In this document: piece after piece, positions 25,604-33,805 of the stretch
How positions within the stretch are numbered: position 1 is the stretch's first letter
Layout: every line of letters starts with the position of its first letter
Origin: JACPYM01 sp031423495
GTDB lineage: Bacteria > Acidobacteriota > Blastocatellia > RBC074
Assembly: GCA_031423495.1 (NCBI GenBank)
Contig: JANPFP010000270.1
Coordinates: forward strand, 1 to 64,000
Length of the DNA: 64,000 nt
Direction: 5' to 3'
The notes under the pieces: model-generated
Seen by the model: only the letters and a program-made list of their open reading frames with translations
The model's database searches: none
Told to the model about the DNA's origin: nothing
Position numbers and translations under genes: made by a program

Positions 25604-27656
25604 TAAAAAGTGTTTCCCACGCGACGTCACCCGTCGCCATAAAACTTATTGTCAAAACCTGTGCAGCTTCGCGTTTGCCGTAACAGCGCGAAACCCAGCC
25701 TTGCGAAACTTGCCAATCCGCTTCGCTGCGAAACTCGCCCGAATGCTTTTGCCAGGCGACGCGCAACGCTTTGCCGCTCGTGTGAGTGATGCGCGCTTGC
25801 CCTGTGTTTTCGATCACCACTTCGCAATCCGGTGCGAAGTGAAAATGCACGGCGTAACGATGCGCGGCCTGTGCTTCCATCTCGTCTCGAATGACGAGCT
25901 GATTTCCTGCCGCAAATTTTTTTTTCAAAAAGTTGAAAGAACGTCGTTGTCTGACCGGATCGCTCAACCGCACATAACCGTTTTGTTGCCCTGTCACCGA
26001 AAGCTCGGCATCGTTGTTCTGGCACTCGCGTATGAGGCTTTGTGCAGTATGTCGCCACGTAAAGGCTTTATCAGGTATAGATTGCGTCTCGCCATCTACG
26101 CTCACTGTATTGTGGGAAAACGACGAACGTATTTCATCGCGCAACGCCAAATCTCCCGTGTAAGTGAACGTTCCCGGATCAACCAGCCACGTCACGCCGC
26201 CTGCCGCGAACTCGAATGAAAGCGCGTCGGCGTGCGCGTGTCCGCAATTCATCGCGCCGTGCTTGCCGCTGTCGAGTAATACGTAACCCGCGTCGCCGTC
26301 CCAACCGTCGCGCATCACGTAATAACCGCTCTCGACGAAGGCTTTGAAATCCGCTGTCGGCACTTCGGCTTTTAGTGCGTCGTAAGCCTGCCAACCTTCC
26401 GCGCCCAACAGCCAGAGCAACTCGCACGACTCGCCCCCGACTGACTTCCAATCGCTGCGGTTGAACAGCGCCGCGCCCGTCGCCAGCGTATCGCGGAAGT
26501 CATCGGTCTTCCGTCCGCTCAACCACACCAGTTTGCCGCCGTCGTCGTCGCCATAAAACGTCGCCGCGCCGTCAGGCCGCGTAATCCACATCAAATGTTC
26601 AAATAGCCCGGTTAGCTTTTCGCGCAACTTTTCGTGTGTTTGCGTAGCCGTTTCGTCGCCGGTCGTTTCAGCCAGCAGCCACAGGTGCGCGTAAAAATCC
26701 GCCGTGTAACGGTGGTAATACGAAGCCTGCTCGAAATAGACGCCGTCGCGGCCTACGTGACGCGGCAGCCATTGCAACAGGATGCTTTGCCCCGTGCTGC
26801 GCCAGCGTTCGGCCTGCTGTAATTCCGGCAGCGCTGTGCCGACGTAAAGCAGCGCCAACGCTTCGCCCGTCAAATGCGTATTCGGGCTGAAGTAATGCGA
26901 TAGATAAGTCTCGACGTGTTGCGTCTGTTGAATGAGCGACTTGAGCATCCGCTTGGTGAATTCCGTCGTGACGCTCGGCGCATCGGCGAAAAAGTGCAGC
27001 GCCCAAACCCACGTGATGACGCGAAAGGCCAGCTCTAAACTGCTCGCCCAATTGATGCCTTGCTTCGGCGGATTCTTTTCAATCCAGTCATTCACCAATT
27101 CGACAAAGCGCGCCGCGTATTTCTCGTCGCCCGTCAGCCAGTAAGCCTGCCCTAACGTGATGAAGCACTGATGACGGCTGAGTTCCCACGTGAACTTTTT
27201 GTCACCGGCGAAATCGGGGTTGAGATAGTCGAGCTTGCTCCAATGTTCGAGCGGCGTGCGTTTGCCCGAACGCGGTTCGCGGTGCCAGTCAATCGTGTTG
27301 GCGAACTCAAACGTCTGTTCAAAGATCGTGAAGCGTCCCGCGCAAATGTCATCGGCTTGGGCGATCAAACGCACGGTTTCAGCTGGGAAGCGTTCGCGCA
27401 TCAGACGCGTGACTTCATCACGTTGCGTGAACGCAGGCGTCAGGTAAGGCGTTTGGCGCATTCGTTTGAGCAAGGCTGACAGCGTATCGTCTAGCGTCTC
27501 TGTGCCTGACAGCGCCTTACGCAATTGCGCATCGCTCATTTCAGCGCAGCCCTTGTTAAAAAGCCGCTCTTGCCACTTCGCCAACTCTTGTCGTCCGCGC
27601 GTCAGCCATTCATCGGCGCTCTTATCGCGGAGCTTGTGCAATTTGTCCCAGATCAT
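25596..27656 (-). CDS. Heparinase II/III family polysaccharide lyase
   Basis: A 686-residue protein with the two-part layout of the family: an alpha/alpha-toroid (about 60-400; ELSRHQCFITLGQAYWLTGD, SYYHRYTADFYAHLWLLAE with the catalytic-type Tyr/His) and a beta-sandwich heparinase_II_III domain (about 430-640; MNCGHAHADALSFEFAAGG, WLVDPGTFTYTGD). Lyases of this family cleave uronic-acid-containing glycans by beta-elimination, which fits the uronic-acid-forming genes nearby. No signal peptide is seen, which is odd for a lyase acting on exported glycan; exporters or periplasmic loss of detection are possible. The stop codon comes from the adjoining repeat. Confidence 0.85.
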   Translation of the reverse strand: MIWDKLHKLRDKSADEWLTRGRQELAKWQERLFNKGCAEMSDAQLRKALSGTETLDDTLSALLKRMRQTPYLTPAFTQRDEVTRLMRERFPAETVRLIAQADDICAGRFTIFEQTFEFANTIDWHREPRSGKRTPLEHWSKLDYLNPDFAGDKKFTWELSRHQCFITLGQAYWLTGDEKYAARFVELVNDWIEKNPPKQGINWASSLELAFRVITWVWALHFFADAPSVTTEFTKRMLKSLIQQTQHVETYLSHYFSPNTHLTGEALALLYVGTALPELQQAERWRSTGQSILLQWLPRHVGRDGVYFEQASYYHRYTADFYAHLWLLAETTGDETATQTHEKLREKLTGLFEHLMWITRPDGAATFYGDDDGGKLVWLSGRKTDDFRDTLATGAALFNRSDWKSVGGESCELLWLLGAEGWQAYDALKAEVPTADFKAFVESGYYVMRDGWDGDAGYVLLDSGKHGAMNCGHAHADALSFEFAAGGVTWLVDPGTFTYTGDLALRDEIRSSFSHNTVSVDGETQSIPDKAFTWRHTAQSLIRECQNNDAELSVTGQQNGYVRLSDPVRQRRSFNFLKKKFAAGNQLVIRDEMEAQAAHRYAVHFHFAPDCEVVIENTGQARITHTSGKALRVAWQKHSGEFRSEADWQVSQGWVSRCYGKREAAQVLTISFMATGDVAWETLFSM

Positions 27657-27790
27657 CTTTCACCGTATCAAATGTGGTATCGCAACCTGTCAGCCCAAAT
27701 TCACGGGTAATGGTGCGAAAGGTAAAACCAAGCCTTTGAACAAAAGCCTTTTTGTTTTTGCTGTCGCACCCGAAGAGTGAAGGGCGCGCA

Positions 27791-27877
27791 AGGTACAGCA
27801 ACCTTTCCAGGTTGCTGTGGTTCCCCTCACGCGATCTTTGGCGGAGACCACAGCAACCTGGAAAGGTTACTGTACCT
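27791..27877. repeat. inverted repeat, 31-bp arms (AACCTTTCCAGGTTGC family)
   Basis: Arms 27791-27821 and 27847-27877 are reverse complements over 31 bases with one mismatch; the spacer is 25 bases. It shares its core with the doublet at 3196-3286, 24 kb away. Confidence 0.95.
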
Positions 27878-27887
27878 CGCTTAACGA

Positions 27888-29129
27888 TTATGGCCCGCTT
27901 TCCTCCAGTCGCTTAAGCGCAGGCAGAAAACTTTCCGTAGTTAATTCTTCGCGCCGTTCTGTCGTTTGCCAACCGCTCACCGGCAACTCGCGTTTGACTC
28001 GCAACGAAGGCGTGTCGCGCTGAAACAGCAACACGTTGTCGGGTCGTTCGAGTTCTTCGAGCCGTTCGATCACGGGCGAATTGCCGAACAGGCGCGGTTC
28101 CAGCCATTGCCGCAAGCGCAACGCGGGACGTTCGACCAGCCAGTAAGAGAGCAGCGCGGCGACGAAAAGGAACAACAGATTTTGCGGAAAGGCCGCGACC
28201 CACAGATCGCTGTGACGATTCAGGAAAGGCTGTTGCCACAGGTAAAGCGAATAACTCATTACGCCCAAACCCACGAGCGGCTTGGCGTTCAAGCAGCGTC
28301 CGATCAGGCTCTGCGAATTGTTCATCGCCCAGTCCACACACAGCGCCGCGCAGATGTTGATGACCGTGTGCCCCAAAAAGAAAAACGACAGCGGATGCTC
28401 ATGCATGGCGTTTGCCAGCACGGCGACGAACGGCACAGCCAGCATCAGGCGCGAGTGCAAAATCCACTCATAAAACGCGCGCACCGGTTGCGGCCATTCG
28501 TCTTTGCCCGCCAGCAAACAGCCCATCGCCAGCGCATCAGCGACAGTCTCGAACTGATGCCCGATGGCGTCGGTGCGTTCAGGCCAAGCCCAAAACAACA
28601 GCAAGCGAAACACTGGACACAGCAATAACAGCAGGCCCGCAGCCGTTAGCCCTTTGCGCCAGCCAACGAAAAGCAGCGCCGCCGGCCACAGCAGATAGAA
28701 TTGCTCTTCGACCGACAGCGACCACGTATGCGCGAGGTTCCAGTTGCGCGTGAGTTGATAGTTCGACGTGTAAGTGAAGGCGTGTACGAAATCAGTCGGC
28801 GTGGCCGAAAACCAGCCCCACGGTTGGGTAAGTAACAGCACCAGCAGAAAAGCGTAATAAGGCAGGAAGATGCGCAGCGTGCGCCGAAAGTAAAAGCGCC
28901 ACAGGTTAAGGCTGTCGGTCGCGTTCACCTCTTGCATGAGGATGCTCGTGATGAGCAGGCCAGAGATGACGAAAAAAAAGCGGACGCCTAACTCACCTAC
29001 GTCCCAAATGCCGCCGCTTTCCCACCAATAACCGCGCGTACCATAGAGGTGGCCCCACACGACCATCAAAATTGAAATGGCGCGTAAACCGTCCAACGAA
29101 GGGATGCGTGGAAGCGTTGGGGCTTTCAT
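27888..29129 (-). CDS. Acyltransferase 3 family membrane protein (OafA-like)
   Basis: A 413-residue integral membrane protein with about ten spans and the opening RIPSLDGLRAISILMVVWGH (Arg and His of the family signature). SLSVEEQFYLLWPAALLF near residue 150 is the second conserved block. Probably O-acetylates or otherwise acylates the lipid-linked sugar unit or the polymer. The C-terminal tail (about 360-413) is hydrophilic. It starts 31 bp after the GT4 gene and is separated from the heparinase gene by a repeat. Confidence 0.88.
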   Translation of the reverse strand: MKAPTLPRIPSLDGLRAISILMVVWGHLYGTRGYWWESGGIWDVGELGVRFFFVISGLLITSILMQEVNATDSLNLWRFYFRRTLRIFLPYYAFLLVLLLTQPWGWFSATPTDFVHAFTYTSNYQLTRNWNLAHTWSLSVEEQFYLLWPAALLFVGWRKGLTAAGLLLLLCPVFRLLLFWAWPERTDAIGHQFETVADALAMGCLLAGKDEWPQPVRAFYEWILHSRLMLAVPFVAVLANAMHEHPLSFFFLGHTVINICAALCVDWAMNNSQSLIGRCLNAKPLVGLGVMSYSLYLWQQPFLNRHSDLWVAAFPQNLLFLFVAALLSYWLVERPALRLRQWLEPRLFGNSPVIERLEELERPDNVLLFQRDTPSLRVKRELPVSGWQTTERREELTTESFLPALKRLEESGP

Positions 29130-29160
29130 GGATTTGTTTCAGTACTCTGCGTTTATTTTG

Positions 29161-30306
29161 TCAGGCTTCGACTTGCTGCGTGCATTCGCTGCCGCCTGCG
29201 GTACTGCTGCGCGGAGCGGCGAGTGCTTGATACAAGCCTAGCCATTGTTCTCTGACGGCGGGCCACGTGTAATGTTGGGCGTTAGCCAGTCCGTTATGGG
29301 CAAGCCGAGTGGTGAGGTCAGGCTCAGTGAAAAGGCGCAACGCTTGTCGCGCCAGATTTTCGAAATCACCGCAGCGCACCAAGAGCGCGTTCTCTTCGTG
29401 CGTGACGATATAAGGGATGCCGCCCGCGTCGGTGGTCACGACGGGCATGCCGCACGCGTTACTTTCAAGCAACGTCGCAGGCATGTTGTCAATGTCGTTC
29501 GCCATCAAATAAACATCATTCGTTTCAAACAGTTTTGGTATCTCTTCAAACTTGACGAACCCTAAAAAGTTCACGTTGCGCGCGCCGAGTTCGCTGACGA
29601 GTTGTTCCAGCGCCGCGCGTTGCGAACCGTCACCCGCCAGCGTGAGCGTTGCCTCTGGCAGTTCCTGCTGAATCAAATGAAACGCGCGAATCACGTTGCC
29701 GATGTTGTAAAGCGGCTCGAATAATCGCGTGCATAAAAACTGCGGCTGCAACGGCGCACGTTCACGAAACGGAAAGCGTTCGAGTTCGACGGAGTTGGCG
29801 ATTGTCTGGGCGCGCAAGCCGAAACGCGCGAACACGTCTACCAGATAACCCGAAGGCACAATGATGCGATCTGCCAGTTGCATCACAGGCTTGGTCGTCA
29901 GCGGCCAGTTTTGCAGATGGTCTTCCGCCTCGCCGCTTCGATAGTTCAAGATGACGCGCTTGCCATAGAGCTTACCGATCAAAATCGCTGGAGCCACCGA
30001 CATCAGATAGGAATAGTAAGAAGCCGAAAAAATTTGCAGCACGTCATAACGCCAGCACTTCGTCAGCAACAGCGTCCAATACCACAGCGTCGTCACGACC
30101 GTCCGCACGTATTTGATCTGCTGCATCCAGCGCAACGGTTTCGCCAAGCGCGGATTGTGCGGAATGAAATCCGTCGCCAGTGACGGCTCGTTCGCATACG
30201 CCGCCAACAGCTTCGCCGCCTGCCGCGACTGCCCGCCCGTTATGTCGAGCGAAGGCGCGATGATGCACAGCCGAATCGGTCGAGTTTTTTTAGTCGTTGC
30301 TTGCAT
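29161..30306 (-). CDS. Glycosyltransferase family 4
   Basis: A 381-residue GT-B enzyme. The N-terminal half opens with LCIIAPSLDITGGQSRQA and the donor half has LTLAGDGSQRAALEQLV, VNFLGFVKFEEIPKLF and the sugar-nucleotide motif ATLLESNACGMPVVTTDAGG (EX7E type, first Glu in LLESN). Works in the cytoplasm on the repeat unit. The linkage cannot be told. It follows another GT4 gene after the TAGTGGCTAG repeat. Confidence 0.88.
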   Translation of the reverse strand: MQATTKKTRPIRLCIIAPSLDITGGQSRQAAKLLAAYANEPSLATDFIPHNPRLAKPLRWMQQIKYVRTVVTTLWYWTLLLTKCWRYDVLQIFSASYYSYLMSVAPAILIGKLYGKRVILNYRSGEAEDHLQNWPLTTKPVMQLADRIIVPSGYLVDVFARFGLRAQTIANSVELERFPFRERAPLQPQFLCTRLFEPLYNIGNVIRAFHLIQQELPEATLTLAGDGSQRAALEQLVSELGARNVNFLGFVKFEEIPKLFETNDVYLMANDIDNMPATLLESNACGMPVVTTDAGGIPYIVTHEENALLVRCGDFENLARQALRLFTEPDLTTRLAHNGLANAQHYTWPAVREQWLGLYQALAAPRSSTAGGSECTQQVEA

Positions 30307-30326
30307 AGGGCTAAGTGGTTAATGGT

Positions 30327-30369
30327 TAGTGGCTAGTGGCTAGTAAAAGAAACTAGCCACTAGCCACTA
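30327..30369. repeat. inverted repeat, 18-bp arms (TAGTGGCTAG family)
   Basis: Arms 30327-30344 and 30352-30369 are perfect reverse complements over 18 bases with a 7-base loop. They are made of TAGTGGC units. The repeat supplies the last codons and TAG stop of the GT4 gene to its right. A looser relative lies at 61272-61346. Confidence 0.9.
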
Positions 30370-31554
30370 GCTGCTAGCCACTATTTCTGAATAGAGCGTT
30401 TCAGTCTGACTCACCATTTTGTCCATGCCGAAGTGTGCCAGCACGAAGGCGCGTCCGTTGGTGGCGAGGCGTAGGCGTTCGTCGTCGTTGATCAGGGCTT
30501 GTGCGATGCGCGCCGCCAGGTTGGCCGGATTAGCAGGCAGCGCCGCGTAACCCGTCACGCCATCATTGATGATTTCGCGTACGCCGCCGACGGCTGTGGC
30601 TACGACAGCCGTGCCTGCTGACATTGCTTCGAGCACTGCGTTGGGCATGCCTTCGTGCAATGAAGCGAGTACGGCCAAATCTAAACCCGCGTTGTAACGC
30701 GCCGCCTGCGGACGATTGCCTAAAAAATGAATGCGATGCGCGATGCGCAATTCCTTCGCTTGCTCTTCCAACTCGTAGCGCAACTCGCCTTCGCCTATGA
30801 ATACAAAATGTGCGTTGGGGAATTCGTCAATCACGTGTTCGGCGGCGTCAATCAGATATTCGTGTCCTTTGACTGCGCGCAAGTTTGCGATCTTGCCGAT
30901 GAGCAACACGTTGTCGGGCAGGTTCAATTCGTCGAGCAACTCGCGGCGCATCGTGTCGCGTTCGTTGACCAGATGCCCCCAATCTATGCCGTTGCGGATG
31001 ACGGCGAGCTTACTGGATTTCGCCAAGCCTTCGGTTAACACGTATTCACGAATCATCTCGGCGTTGACGATCACGCGGTCAGCGAGGCGGTTCATCAGGC
31101 GGCGGCCCAGATCGTGAATGCGGCGGTCAGACAGTCGCAGGTGGCGTTGCGCGACGATGAATTTCGTCGGCGTAAAGCGCGTAGCGAACGCTCCCAGCCA
31201 GCCCGCGTAAAAATCGTGCGCGTGCAAAATGTCTATGCGTTCTCGCAACAGGTGTTCGCGCAACGCGCGCGCTTGCGCAAATGCATTGCGGTTATAAAGG
31301 CTGTCGAGCGGAAACAGATGCAAATTCGGATAGCGTTCCGCAATTTCGTCATACAGCCCGCCCTTGCGTTGAATCGCGCCGAGACTCACATCAAAGCGCG
31401 AAGCGTCGAGCCGTTTCAAAAGCTCTACGGCTTGGCGTTCGGTGCCGCCGAGTTCGAAGCTGTTGATGAGGTGCATCACCCGCACGCGCGGTTGCGCGTC
31501 GCTGAATGCGCGCGTTTCGGTGGTGGGCAACGTGTTCGTCAAGATTGCTTCCAT
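30367..31554 (-). CDS. Glycosyltransferase family 4
   Basis: A 395-residue GT-B enzyme. It opens with RVMHLINSFELGGTERQAVE, close to the second sugar transferase usual in exosortase-type clusters. The donor domain has LIGKIANLRAVKGHEYLIDA, FIGEGELRYELEEQAKEL and the EX7E motif in PNAVLEAMSAGTAVVATAVGG. Cytoplasmic, adds one sugar to the lipid-linked unit. Its last few residues (about VASS) and stop are encoded by the TAGTGGC repeat, so the C-terminus is probably not ancestral. Confidence 0.88.
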   Translation of the reverse strand: MEAILTNTLPTTETRAFSDAQPRVRVMHLINSFELGGTERQAVELLKRLDASRFDVSLGAIQRKGGLYDEIAERYPNLHLFPLDSLYNRNAFAQARALREHLLRERIDILHAHDFYAGWLGAFATRFTPTKFIVAQRHLRLSDRRIHDLGRRLMNRLADRVIVNAEMIREYVLTEGLAKSSKLAVIRNGIDWGHLVNERDTMRRELLDELNLPDNVLLIGKIANLRAVKGHEYLIDAAEHVIDEFPNAHFVFIGEGELRYELEEQAKELRIAHRIHFLGNRPQAARYNAGLDLAVLASLHEGMPNAVLEAMSAGTAVVATAVGGVREIINDGVTGYAALPANPANLAARIAQALINDDERLRLATNGRAFVLAHFGMDKMVSQTETLYSEIVASS

Positions 31555-31584
31555 AAAAACTAAAGCAAAACCATTTCATCGTGG

Positions 31585-31678
31585 CATTCTCAATTTTTCA
31601 TTCTCCATTCTTAGACAAAAGGGCTTGTGTGCTTAGGCTCTATCCTGTCTAAGAATGGAGAATGAAAAATTGAGAATG
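31585..31678. repeat. inverted repeat, 33-bp arms (CATTCTCCATTC family)
   Basis: Arms 31585-31617 and 31646-31678 are perfect reverse complements over 33 bases; the spacer is 28 bases. It fills most of the gap between the degenerate AsnB gene and the GT4 gene. Confidence 0.95.
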
Positions 31679-31704
31679 ACCGTGTTTCGGCGCTCGCCGT
31701 TTGC

Positions 31705-33696
31705 TTAACCGGCGGCGGCGTGAGCGCGCAATCGTTGATCGGCGCTTTCGATGCTTACCAAATTTGTTTTCGCGCGGAATTGAATCGCCGTTCGCTCAGG
31801 TCGTTGATCAATAAAGGCACGCAACCATAGTTCGAGCGTGAGCAAGCCCCACAGTTGGCGCGAATGATCGCGGCGTCCGAGTTGGTGTTCGTTGGTCAGC
31901 GCGCGAATGGCGTGTTGATTCAACAGGCCACGGTCGCGCGTACGTTGATCGGTCAACGTGTCGTGCAGCATGTCTTTCAGGTCGCTCTTGAACCATTGTT
32001 GCAACGGTACGCTAAAGCCTTTTTTCTGACGTTGAATGATGACTTCGGGGACGAGGCCTTTGGCGGCCTGCTTCAAAATATACTTGCTGCCATTGCCATT
32101 GGGGCCGTTGAGCTTGAGCGAAGCCGGAATGCGCTGGACGAATTCGATCAACTCGTGATCAAGAAAGGGCGAGCGCGTTTCGAGTCCGTGCGCTGCGCTC
32201 ATGCGATTGACCTTCGCCATCAGGTCGCCCGGCAGATAGGTTTTGCTGTCGAGATACAGCATGCGTTCTAAGCTGTTGGCAATGCTCGCAGTGATGTCAG
32301 GCGCATTGAACAGCTTGATAAACGCCGTGTCAGAAACGTAATTGCCCAGCCACAGCGTCGCGTGCGCGCCGAACAATCCGCGTTTTTGCTGGCGACTGAA
32401 CATCGCCAGACTGTCAACGTAACGCGCCGCGTCATCAAGCGCGATGTTGCGCAAAAAGTTTTTGCCGGGCGTTACGTGCGGCAACGCGGAACTCAGCGGC
32501 AAGACGAAATTCTTGCGCGCGGCAGCCGGCAGTTGTTGGTAACGGTTGCGCGCCTGATGGCGTGAATACCTTTCGTAGCCCGCAAACAGTTCATCGCCGC
32601 CGTCGCCCGTGATGACGGCTGAGACGTGCGCGCGCGCTTGTTGAGCGGCGAAATAAGAAGGAATGCTCGATACGTCGGCGAACGGTTCGTCGTGTTGCCA
32701 GACGATTTCTTCGACCAGGCGACAGGCATCGGGCGCGATGGTGTGTTCGTGATGGTCGGTGTTGAAACGCTGCGCCGCGACGCGCGCGTATTCAAGTTCG
32801 TCAAAGCCTGCTTCTGAAAAACCAATTGCAAAGGTTTTGATCGGCTCAGGCTTGAGTTGCGCCATCGTACCGACGATTAAGCTGGAATCGAGTCCGCCCG
32901 AAAGCAGCGCGCCGACTGATTCATCGCCTTTGGTCTGAAGGCTGATCGTCTCTTTCAACTTGTCGCGTAATTCCGCCACGTATTCACGTTCGCTGCGAAT
33001 TGGTTCATCGGATAAGGCGAAGTTGAAATCCCAATAGCAACGCTTCGATACCTGACCGTACTGATAGGTCAGCGTGTGACCGGGCGGCAGTTTCTCGATG
33101 CCGCGAAACGCGGTCTTCGGGTCGGGCACGTAACCAAAGGAAAGATAGTCAGAGATGGCTTCGTAATTGATCTCGCGGCGCACCAGCGGATGCGGCAGGA
33201 TGGATTTAATTTCAGTGCCGAAGATGATCGTGTCGCCCGCGTGCAGGAAATGCATGGGCTTGTGGCCTACGCGGTCGCGCGCGAGCAAGAGCTTTTCTTG
33301 CCGTCCATCCCAAATGGCGAAGCCGAAACTGCCGCGCAATTTTTCTACGCACTTGTCACCGAGTTCCTCATAAAGATGCACGACGACTTCGGCTGATGTT
33401 TGGGTGCGAAAGCGATGTCCGCAAAATTGCAGAAAGCGTCGCAACTCGCGGTGGTTATAAATCTCGCCGTCAAACGTGACCCACACTGAACTGTCTTCAT
33501 TACCGATAGGCGTTTGAGCGAGACGGGCGGGTTGGCGAGTGCCCAACGCTACGCCGCGATTGATATAAGTCGCGCCGCTCGCTTCGCCGTCCGCGTGACG
33601 CAGTTCGTGAATCTGGCACATCTCGTGAATCACGTCTTGCCGTTGACGCTTCGGCATTAACCATTCTGGACCGACCATGCCTGCTATTCCGCTCAT
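31705..33696 (-). CDS. AsnB-like synthetase with degenerate glutaminase site
   Basis: A 663-residue asparagine-synthetase-like protein. The fold of the class II glutaminase domain is retained (1-210), but the key residues are not: the start reads MSGIAG, with Ser (AGC) in place of the nucleophile Cys; FDGEIYN has Asp in place of the oxyanion Asn; the Asp expected in the SDxE motif is Ala (TSAEVV); and the HRRLS block is replaced by TRQPARL. The synthetase ATP site SGGLDSSLIVG is intact, as is GDGGDELFAGYERY. It may use free ammonia or an amine, or receive ammonia from the intact paralogue. Beta-lactam and lasso-peptide synthetases show that such a loss can go with new chemistry. Confidence 0.88.
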   Translation of the reverse strand: MSGIAGMVGPEWLMPKRQRQDVIHEMCQIHELRHADGEASGATYINRGVALGTRQPARLAQTPIGNEDSSVWVTFDGEIYNHRELRRFLQFCGHRFRTQTSAEVVVHLYEELGDKCVEKLRGSFGFAIWDGRQEKLLLARDRVGHKPMHFLHAGDTIIFGTEIKSILPHPLVRREINYEAISDYLSFGYVPDPKTAFRGIEKLPPGHTLTYQYGQVSKRCYWDFNFALSDEPIRSEREYVAELRDKLKETISLQTKGDESVGALLSGGLDSSLIVGTMAQLKPEPIKTFAIGFSEAGFDELEYARVAAQRFNTDHHEHTIAPDACRLVEEIVWQHDEPFADVSSIPSYFAAQQARAHVSAVITGDGGDELFAGYERYSRHQARNRYQQLPAAARKNFVLPLSSALPHVTPGKNFLRNIALDDAARYVDSLAMFSRQQKRGLFGAHATLWLGNYVSDTAFIKLFNAPDITASIANSLERMLYLDSKTYLPGDLMAKVNRMSAAHGLETRSPFLDHELIEFVQRIPASLKLNGPNGNGSKYILKQAAKGLVPEVIIQRQKKGFSVPLQQWFKSDLKDMLHDTLTDQRTRDRGLLNQHAIRALTNEHQLGRRDHSRQLWGLLTLELWLRAFIDQRPERTAIQFRAKTNLVSIESADQRLRAHAAAG

Positions 33697-33722
33697 ACTT
33701 CGTGCCTTAAAACTCTGAAAGC

Positions 33723-33795
33723 GGTAGGGCAGGTTGGTAACCTGCCCTACCTAAACACGCTCAAGAGGTAGGGCAGGTTGGTAACCTGCCCTACC
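33723..33795. repeat. two palindromic copies of the GTAGGGCAGGTT repeat
   Basis: Copies at 33723-33751 and 33767-33795 are each palindromic (GGTAGGGCAGGTT, three bases, AACCTGCCCTACC). They are identical and 15 bases apart, and the second is framed by AAGA/TCTT. Same family as 4628-4719 and the copy in lpxK. Confidence 0.95.
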
Positions 33796-33805
33796 TCTTG
33801 AGTTC

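Noticed and set aside
33723..33795. Rho-independent terminator between the dehydrogenase and AsnB-like genes
   Set aside because: The palindromes lack T tracts and belong to a dispersed repeat family; they are listed as repeats.
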